Positions 56,151 to 64,000 of a stretch of 64,000 nucleotides of DNA are shown piece by piece. The stretch is from Liquidambar formosana (lineage: Eukaryota; Streptophyta; Magnoliopsida; Saxifragales; Altingiaceae): positions 11,797,967 to 11,861,966 of the forward strand of contig CM077832.1 in the NCBI GenBank assembly GCA_039720395.1. Direction: 5' to 3'. The position numbers and the translations under genes are program-made. Each line of letters starts with the position of its first letter. Position 1 is the first letter of the stretch. Below the pieces are notes generated by a model, which worked only from the letters and a program-made list of their open reading frames with translations, did not search any database and was not told where the DNA came from.

Positions 56151-57509
56151 GAGTAGATTGTCTTTACTATCCACAGGACAATCTCCTTCTATTCTTGTTA
56201 ACAACATAAACTTTTAGGTTAGAAACATGACACTACCTACCAAAAATTTAAAAAAAAAAAAAAAAAGAAAACTAATTCTGGGAACTACACGCTAATCCTT
56301 CCACCTTATCCCATTTAAATAATTAATTTACTCTCACATTAACTTGAACCATTAATTATGAGGTGCACCCTCTCTCTCTCTCTCTCCCCAGCCCTCAATT
56401 CCACCTATCCTCCATGCCTCCCCCATCTCTCTTCCTCTCCATATATCCTCAATTCCTCACCTTTCTTTAATTTCTTCCTCCCTATTCCTAAACTTCTGCT
56501 TCCTATCGTTACCCTATGTTTGCACTAAAAATGGTCTTCCTAGGTCGATGGATTGCGTGGGTGTGCCAGGGTCTTTTCAAACCCAAAGTCGTGCGTACAC
56601 GATCCCAAAATTTTCAGGCCAAGGGAATGAGCCTAGATGGTTACTTTTAAAGTATCATACGATTGACTAAAGAACAAGGTGATTCTTTAAAGTTCCGGTC
56701 TGAATATCAAAAGAAATCAAAAACACCGGTTAATGATTAAACAAAAATAAAATGAACATGAAATGAGAAATACATTACCAACACATGAAAACTACATGGT
56801 TACAACCCACAGTCTCCACTAGAAATGCACAAACAAGCACTCGAACTCGAAACGTAAAGCTAAAAGTTTACTGGAAAATGAGATTACAAGGAAAGATTGC
56901 AAAAGATGGAAGCTAAACTAATTAAACTACTCCTATGAAAGGAATCTTGAGAAGAATGGTGGTTGAAGAACCTTTTCTTCATCTTCATTTCTAAAATTTA
57001 TAGATAGAAGCCAATTCTAACTGACTGGAAGTTACTAGCAGTTTCCTACGGCCTGAAACAATAACTGTCTGGCAGTTACCTTCGGCTTGAACAAATAACT
57101 ACCTGGTAGTTATGTGTCAGCACATGTGAAAATTCTCCATAACAGCTAGGAGTTACTTGGAAGTTTTTTCTTCAGCCCATGAACTTATGCCACCTATCCA
57201 TTCTGAACATTAGAAGATAGTTGGAAGTTACTTCCGACCTGAACAAATAACTATCTGGCGGTTACTTTCGGCATGTGAAATCTTGCCACCTGTCCATTTT
57301 AACTTCCTTAAATTGAATGCATCAGCCCACTATGTATCAATTAAAATGGAGGGAAGTGTTACTGATGCAGTTGGTCGAGGGTCTGTCACTAGTGGAACTG
57401 GCAATCCTAACAAAGCATCTATAACCTGCGGCAGTGGCCAACCGTACAATAAGTGCAAACCAAATCCTCCATGTCATGAGTGTTCCAATCGTAATTGCGG
57501 GCCACATGC

Positions 57510-58871
57510 TGTAATACCCTGAATATTTATTAATTTATTTTACGTGTATATTTGGTGGAATTATACACAAGGTGATAAATTTAAATATTTTATATTGAAA
57601 ATGAAGATTTGGTCAGTTGGATGTTAGGAGACATTACATTAAATTGCTTTGGGTGAAGAAGATAATTAGATGGTGGTTTTATATATATATATATATATAG
57701 ATATATACAGAGGTGATCCCATCAGCACGTGTTGATATAAGTTACATCAGCACTATGCATTAGGGGTTATACCCCTTGCATTGATTCAATGCACCTCACA
57801 TCTCACTAATGCACAAAGTACAACTCCCAATGCAAGTTTTGACATAAGATATATCAGCACGTGCTTACCTGATCATCATCCTATATATATATATATATAT
57901 ATATATATTGTACAGTGGAGGAAAGAAAAGTAAGAGAAGATAAGAAAAGAAAGATGAAAGAAGTGAAGAAAAGTCAAAAAAAATAAAGAAGAAGAAAAAG
58001 TGGCGTGAGAAGAGAAGAAAAGAAGGAAGAAAGAAAGAAAAAAGGGGCGGATAGGTGTAGAAGAAAGAAGAGGAAATAAATGAAGAGAGAGAAAGGGAGA
58101 TAGGGACGTGAGTGAGAAGAAGGAAATAAATAGAGAAGAAGAGAATGAGAAAGAAGAAGGAGCAGGGAGGAAGCGAGAGAGGCGGAGCCGACGGTCCAGT
58201 TGCTAGATTAAGAGAGTTTTAATCACACATGCGAGTTTAGATTTTATATTTTTGAGCAGATTTATACGTCTACAGTGGTGGTTATTCATTTTATTCATTT
58301 ATTTTTGAAGTAGGAGGTTTAATTCTTGTACAGTGAATGATGATTATTTTGAAGCATATATTAAGATTTGATTTATGCAAGGTGATAATTATTGATGGTG
58401 ATATTATTTGATGTCATGGATTATGGTGGTTGATTTTATTGACAGATGAATTATATTTGAGGTTGATGATTTGGAGTTCGTATTATTTGATTTATATATT
58501 ATTTTGAATATATAATGCTTGCATGTGATTTTTGAAACATTATTTATTGTATAGGAATTAGATTTCCTACTGGGCTGTTATTCGCTCACCCCAATAAATT
58601 TTTAGGTGATAATTGTTGGAGGCACGTAGTAGAATTGGGGTCGAGATTTAGAGAAGTTATCGCGTACATTTATTTTTATTTCAAACTGATGTAATTTTAT
58701 TCATTTGGTTGGCCAGTGTATATTGATGATAAGTTTTGGGTTAACCATGGCTACCCGCAGCTGCGCAATACTCTGTGTTTTCAAAAGGCATGTATTTTTT
58801 TAAAAGAATTTATTTGTACAGAGCTCATAAAAATTGTACGTGTTATTGTTTATAAATTTTGGGGCGTTACA
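57510..58871. mobile_element. solo LTR, 1362 bp, in exon 2 of gene 6
   Basis: It begins TGTAATACCC, ends GGGCGTTACA, and is flanked by the perfect 5-bp duplication CATGC at 57505-57509 and 58872-58876. These termini are typical of Ty3/gypsy LTRs. No internal region remains. A purine-rich stretch lies at 57910-58195 and a MITE is nested at 57713-57885. Confidence 0.92.
57713..57885. mobile_element. small MITE nested in the solo LTR
   Basis: The ends GATCCCATCAGCACGTGTTG and (reverse complement) GATGATCAGGTAAGCACGTG share the CAGCACGTG/AAGCACGTG core. The element sits between two (TA)n tracts, consistent with a TA target. A relative lies at 50726-50895. Confidence 0.72.
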
Positions 58872-58900
58872 CATGCAGTCCCTAAAAATAAAATATAATG

Positions 58901-60599
58901 AACTTGGTTTGGAACTATAATCAAATAGTTTGCTATTATTATTAATCTGCTTGATATCAAGGAGCTAGTGGACTAGTAGCTCTTGCTTTTGTGTGATGCA
59001 TGTGTCGTTTAGGGTTTTGAGCTGCATGGCTTTGCAGCTTTGTAATATGTTGTCCTGAAATTTTCTACTTTGGATATTTATATATGGAGTTTGCTTACTT
59101 GTTGGAGTTCGATATATCCATATGCTCCTTGAGAATTATTGGCCGGAATGACATTTTTGTGATCTATTTAGTCATTATTGGACAACAGAGTAATAATCAA
59201 AGAATTTAAGAAATAATGAGCGTAAGGCTGTCTTGAAACTCACATTGAAAAAGGAAAACGATATGTATCAATTAAAATGGAGAGCCACCCTCTTGATAGC
59301 ATTACCCAAATAAATGTCTCTATTGATCTATTGAACCAGTTCTTCAGCGGTTCAATTAATTGATTGAACCACTATTACTTATATATATATATATATATGA
59401 TATTTTAATATTCAACTCTCATTTATAGACTATATATGAAGCTAGTTTGTGTAATGTGCAGATTTTTACAACATAATATTAAGAGCATAATCCAATTTTA
59501 GTATGAGTACTAATAGTTTTTGTTCATGCACATGGGCATGACATGATTTTGATTTTGATTTTGATTTTGATTTTGATGTGCATGTATATGTTTATTTGAT
59601 ATTTAAATAATGTTTTAATGATTTTAGGAAGGTTCTGTGTGATTTGAAAGTATTTAAACGAGTTTTGCTAAATACTGACAAAAACTCACGAACCGGACTA
59701 GTACGGATTGATTAAATGTTTTGGTTGATCCATCAATACTACTTTAGAAATACCTATCAGGTGATCTATGTACCATCCTGATCGATGGTAATACCTGATT
59801 GATCAAGTTTTGCTAAAGGCTAGAGTTTTCAAAAATATTGAAATAACGCTTGTGCCTACCTATTTTGGATGTAGTATTTGACTATTTGCACAATAAAAGC
59901 GCTGACATAAGTTAGTCTGTTTGCTTATTTTGTATGTAGAGTTAAGTTGCAAGTTTATGAAAAAATAAAAGAAAAAAAAAAAGGGAAAGGGAAAGTTTTA
60001 AAAATACGAACACATCTATATGAAAAAACTAATGGTGTGCATCTATCAGAAAAAATTTGGGGAGGGTCTAAAATGAATTTGAGTGCGGAAAAGGGAATCA
60101 TTGATGAGTGTAAAAACTCGATGAAAACCCTACATGTGCGCTTGCACACGCACATAACAAATTTTCATTCATCTTGTTTCGTTTAAAAATCACTAATCAA
60201 CCTTATTTTTAACACATTAATTCACTCGCCCACTTTGTCAAATCTTAAGGGCTCTCGCGCTCAACCTAGGTCCCCAACATGATGATATAACGTGACTTGA
60301 AACTTGCATTTAACAGATCATTATGGAATAAAATGAAGTTCTGTAGCGGGACCATGTATGAGGGCACCCTAGCTCCTGATAGCATCACCCAAATAGATGT
60401 TACGTACCCCTATTGGATTTGGATCTTGACCGGGTTGGAATTTAATCCAATCACAATTTGATCCTATATCTTGGATTTCAGTTTAAACTCCACATAGTTG
60501 ACTACTCCAGATAATTAATTGAACTTCAAATTAACTTCAGCTGCAACTTGTGCAAGTTTAATCGTCATATGACTCATATTAATTTTATATATATATATA

Positions 60600-60639
<40 letters not shown>

Positions 60640-61149
60640 GAAAAGAGTAATGTTATTTAGGCTAACTTATTTACTCAAATTTACCTACGCAAATTATGTG
60701 CCATGAACTGCCATCTAGACAAATTAATTATAATTTTCATTAAAAAAATAATTGTCCATAATATTTCCAAAAATCACGACCGTGATTTAAGTGGCAACAC
60801 GGTACCATGCAGGCATGCACTTCCATCTACATCGGTGATACTCCAATTTGTTTAGATTTAATGCATTGAGTTGGGGTCAATTTTTAATTTTGTTATTTTG
60901 TTTTGTTTTTTTTTTTTTTTTTTCCTATTCATTTGTGGTTATAAGCAAATATCCATGAACCACACAAGGAAGCAGAGTAGTGGTGGAATGGGCCAAAAAC
61001 GATGACTTGGGGTCAATGTGAAGAAAAGGTTTACGAATAGTGATGGTGGGTAAAGCCAAAGGGGATGTAGTAACAAAACAGCCTCTTTCCTCCCGGCCAC
61101 CATTATGGGTCCCACCATGTTTGTTGTGATGATTGAGATTATTCTCTCC
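58901..61149. repeat. duplicated downstream region of gene 3 type
   Basis: It is collinear with 37520-40020, with a (TA)n tract at about 60585-60636 where the other copy has a short (TA)n and poly-T. No intact gene is seen. Confidence 0.82.
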
Positions 61150-61464
61150 TTGCTTCTGTCCTCATCGTTCCAAAAGGTGAAATTAAAGCACTAATTAATT
61201 TCAATTTTTCTTGTATCCATAGATGGGATTTTATGGCGGATCAGAGCTTCAATCAAAGAAAGAACAATGATCGAGTAGTCCATTTCTATTATTTGTTGGT
61301 TATTTAATTTTCTCACTTTACATGAAATAAACCATAACCATATATTTGTCAATGGTGCATGTAGAAGAAAATAGAGATCACAAGCATGAGGATATCATCA
61401 CGGGCCGTGTCAACTCCAAGTTTTCGTGCCCTTTGGAAATTATCCATCCGCCCACCACAATTAA
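61150..61464 (+). pseudogene. peptide pseudogene with start deleted, third copy
   Basis: It has the same promoter-to-exon 1 junction as 40021 and 46105. Exon 2 starts near 61363 and reads 'EENRDHKHEDIITGRVNSK' before a stop. It has no start codon and no cysteine region. Confidence 0.78.
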
Positions 61465-61611
61465 GTAATAGATTTTTTGAAAATGAATTTGACAGATAAT
61501 GGGCATATATATGATGAGTGAGCTGTAGCATTACATGTATTCCAAGAAATTAGCTAGATTGAAGGTTTGGATTAGTACCCTGTTGAACTCATAAATATAT
61601 ATACTACTAGA

Positions 61612-61870
61612 AGGAACCCGCGCGATGCGCGGGAATCGCAAACTATGGAACAATGTTGTAGGTTTAACTTCTCACTTCCTATTAGGACCATCATTAGTTA
61701 CGTTTAATCTGGGCATTAGCTGATACCAAGTGAAAGTTATACCTGTTGGCAAAAAAGAAATGAGGGCACTCATGTGTTCAAAAATATGAATATCTTAGGA
61801 AAATGTTAGTGATTCATAATATAATTTCTTAACCAGCAAAGACCCATGTGATGTGTGGGAATCACAAATA
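61612..61870. repeat. repeat pair with a CpG-rich core
   Basis: The core 'acccgcgcgatgcgcggga' near 61616 recurs near 61850 as 'acccatgtgatgtgtggga', with the same flanks (agcaaag/agaagga before, atcacaaat/atcgcaaac after). The first core can fold (CCCGCGC with GCGCGGG). Confidence 0.8.
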
Positions 61871-62170
61871 AATATCATCAACTCAAATGTTTAGTGAAAA
61901 CGTGACAACCTATTTAAACAAAGGCGAAAATCCAAAAGAATATAAGTTGAAGGAAAAATATTTAATCATTGACTGAACTTTTGTCAAATACACTTTCAAA
62001 AACCCATCAAAACATAATAATTGTTTCTATAATGAACCAAGCTCTCATATGGGTGTAAGGGGGATGGGGAGGTGGATTTTGAAATTTGAATGGGTTTCAT
62101 ATGGATGAGAGAGAGAGAGAGAAGAGAGGGAAAAGAAGAAAAAAAAAAAAGAAGAAGAAAATTCTGCTGA

Positions 62171-64000
62171 CACTACAAAAAAAGAGAGCAATTGCAACCG
62201 TCCCAAACGTCACAAATTATGGCAAATCCGTCACAAATCGCTCGATTTGTGACGGATATTTGGCGTCACAAATCCGTAGCAATTGCCTGCGTCGCAATTG
62301 AGTTGTAACCTTTGAAAATCCGTCACAATGTTATTGTGATGGATTATAATCGTTGCAAACCGATAACCGTCACAACTTAAAAATCATTAAAAATACCATT
62401 GTGATGGATTAAAACCGTCGCAAAGCAATGATTGTGACGAATATATCCATCGCAAAATTCAAAGAAAACCTGCACAATTTGAGCTTTGTGACGGATTTGT
62501 ATGTAATAAAAGACTTGTTTGTGACATATACATCCGTCACAAAACCTCAAATTGTGCAGTTTTTTTTTTAAATTTTGCAACAAATATATTCGTCACAAAA
62601 CTCAAAAATTGCAAACTAGATTAAGCTTTGTAACAAATTATAAACGTCGCAAATAAGCTTTTTTTTTTTGGGATGGGGGGGGGAGGGGGTAAATTAAACC
62701 TATAACCTATAAACCAAAAAACCTATATCCTATATTACATTCAAACACATTATATTTTACATAATACAACAAGCTAAATTGATAACCTGTAACCTCAGCC
62801 CCGTGTTCTTATAAATAGAACTTGAAATAAGACAACAATTTTCCACCTGTAACCTATGTCAAATACCCTTTAACTATTTATTTAAGAACATTTCAATTTT
62901 CATATAACATTTCTATTCAAACAATAAATAGAAGACATTAGAAAATGAAATCATATTCGAACTATAAATTTGATGTTACAATGTTTTCATTTCACAAAGG
63001 AACCATCATTTCATTGCCTTTGCTAAATCCTCAATAAACTTCTAATAATCAAACACTAAGGATGCAAATATAAAAAATTAATCGAAGTTAAATAGGTTGA
63101 TGTAGCAAGCTCAACTCAGTTTGCTCCCCACAGCAGCCTTCAAATAGTGTTGCAAGTTCTCTAAAAATTTTGCAGGACCTTCAGGTGGTTCATGTGCATA
63201 ACTAATTAAGATTATAAAACTCCTTTTGATAATCATAGAGATAACCTGCATTTAAATTCCAAGACATAATAAGAAGCATATGGACCATGAACTAACACAA
63301 ACTCACCTGAAAAAAAGTTTCATTACTAATTCTATTTCAAGATATAGTTGTTAGGGTGAAAAGTGCCATTTTTCTATCCACTAGTACCATTGAGTATGAA
63401 AAGAATTTGACAATAGAATGTCAATGCATGAAAGGCACTGACAGAAAAATTTGACAATAGAAAAAGAATGTCAGTGCATGAAAGGTAAATAAAAAAAGGG
63501 AGAAATTATGAATTTCAGTGCATGAAAGTCAAAGAAAAAGAAGTTATGTATCAACCGACAAAAGAGGTTGACAACCAAGATATGAAAAGAAAAAGAAATG
63601 ATATCGTGTATAGAAATGAAAATCCATATATAAAAAAGTAATGTCGTATATCCAGAAATCAACTTATTACCTTGACCTCCTCATCAAAATGGTATCATAT
63701 CCACAAGTCTGTTTATCGCAAGCTGCTGTCACTTGAAAGTAAGTAGATTTTCATCCGAGATAAGTTAGCATACATAATTTATATATAACTGGAGATGGTT
63801 CAAATAGAACCATGGAAACATCACCATTAATCTTTTTCAAAATGGATCAATAATAAAATTTTAAGAATTATCTATATACTTTTTTGTCAACTAACTATTT
63901 TAACAAACTCTTGCCCAATCCCCTGCCTCTAGAACCAGCAAACTCAATCAAGCCATTAGAAAAAACCTTAGAACATACAAGATATTAACCCTGTACATTG
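62171..64000 (+). mobile_element. CACTA-type element, left end, continuing past the window
   Basis: It begins CACTACAAAAAAAGAG, the CACTA terminal sequence. From 62195 to 62655 it carries more than a dozen subterminal repeats in both orientations built on 'gtcacaaatccgtc' and 'tgtgacggat'. No transposase frame was found up to 64000, and no right end is seen. Sequence from 62700 onward is AT-rich with no recognisable gene. Confidence 0.72.

Larger units (their letters stand above)
56150..58900 (+). pseudogene. peptide gene 6, broken by a replacement and a solo LTR
   Basis: The upstream region 56150-56518 matches that of gene 3. From 56519 to about 57347 unrelated DNA replaces the core promoter, exon 1, the intron and the first part of exon 2. 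Exon 2 then continues at 57348-57509: 'GSVTDAVGRGSVTSGTGNP', 'TCGSGQPYNKCKPNPPC' and 'CSNRNCGPHA' with five cysteines. At 57510 a solo LTR interrupts it and supplies a stop codon. The remaining tail (58877-58900) would have read 'VPKNKI' and then a stop, followed by the gene 3-type 3' region. It has no start codon or signal peptide, so no secreted product is expected. Confidence 0.82.

Noticed and set aside
1..64000. tRNA, rRNA and CRISPR features
   Set aside because: No cloverleaf-forming sequence with tRNA box motifs, no rRNA stretch and no regularly spaced repeat array was seen; the only tRNA-like signals are retrotransposon primer sites.

Overview
The window is nuclear DNA from a flowering plant, probably a eudicot. 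It is AT-rich, with long A/T, (CT)n and (TA)n tracts, intron-bearing genes with plant-type TATA boxes, and plant-specific transposons (a Sirevirus-type copia element, a TRIM, solo LTRs, MITEs, hAT and CACTA ends). The species could not be determined. Protein-family names rest on motif recognition by eye; no database search was run.

1-10.4 kb: one complete but degenerate minus-strand LTR retrotransposon (377-10364). It has a 5-bp target duplication, a tRNA-iMet primer site, a polypurine tract, broken gag-pol frames and an envelope-position ORF of the kind carried by Sireviruses. Its LTRs hold arrays of a GGATCGATCC palindrome.

10.4-21 kb: gene-poor and repeat-rich. A 449-bp tandem duplication is followed by two inverted arms of about 530 bp (11714-12247 and 19636-20166). 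Between the arms lie minus-strand exon fragments, introns included, that look like pieces of UPF2 and of a GMI1/SMCHD1-type gene. A 2.7-kb solo LTR, a small retroposed insertion with a 17-bp duplication and a TRIM with three LTR copies also sit there. A possible first exon of an unidentified gene lies just outside at 20502-20690.

21-61.5 kb: the main biological content, a tandem array of one family of small secreted cysteine-rich peptide genes. Five copies look intact (23277, 27666, 37072, 41131, 48459), all on the plus strand. Each has two exons with a phase-1 intron. Exon 1 encodes a signal peptide starting MKAF and ending ARELV. Exon 2 encodes an HKHED motif, a Gly/Thr/Asn/Pro linker and a cysteine-rich C terminus of the form C-G-R-G-x-x-Y-x-x-C...R-N-C. 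The C terminus recalls RALF peptides, but the YISY motif and RR-x-L processing site of classical RALFs are not seen. At least eight further copies are pseudogenes. Three lack the signal-peptide end and carry stops. Three share one deletion that removed the start. One lost its whole coding region between retained promoter and 3' region. One was cut by a solo LTR. The array grew by segmental duplication of multi-kilobase blocks, and shared MITE insertions and shared breakpoints allow the order of events to be read.

61.5-64 kb: a repeat with a CpG-rich core followed by a CACTA-type terminus with subterminal repeats that runs off the right edge.

The five intact genes share a compact promoter layout: a GATAAT-containing block, often a CT-rich tract, a TATA box and about 40-55 bp to the ATG. 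They may therefore be expressed in a related pattern while exon 2 diverges.
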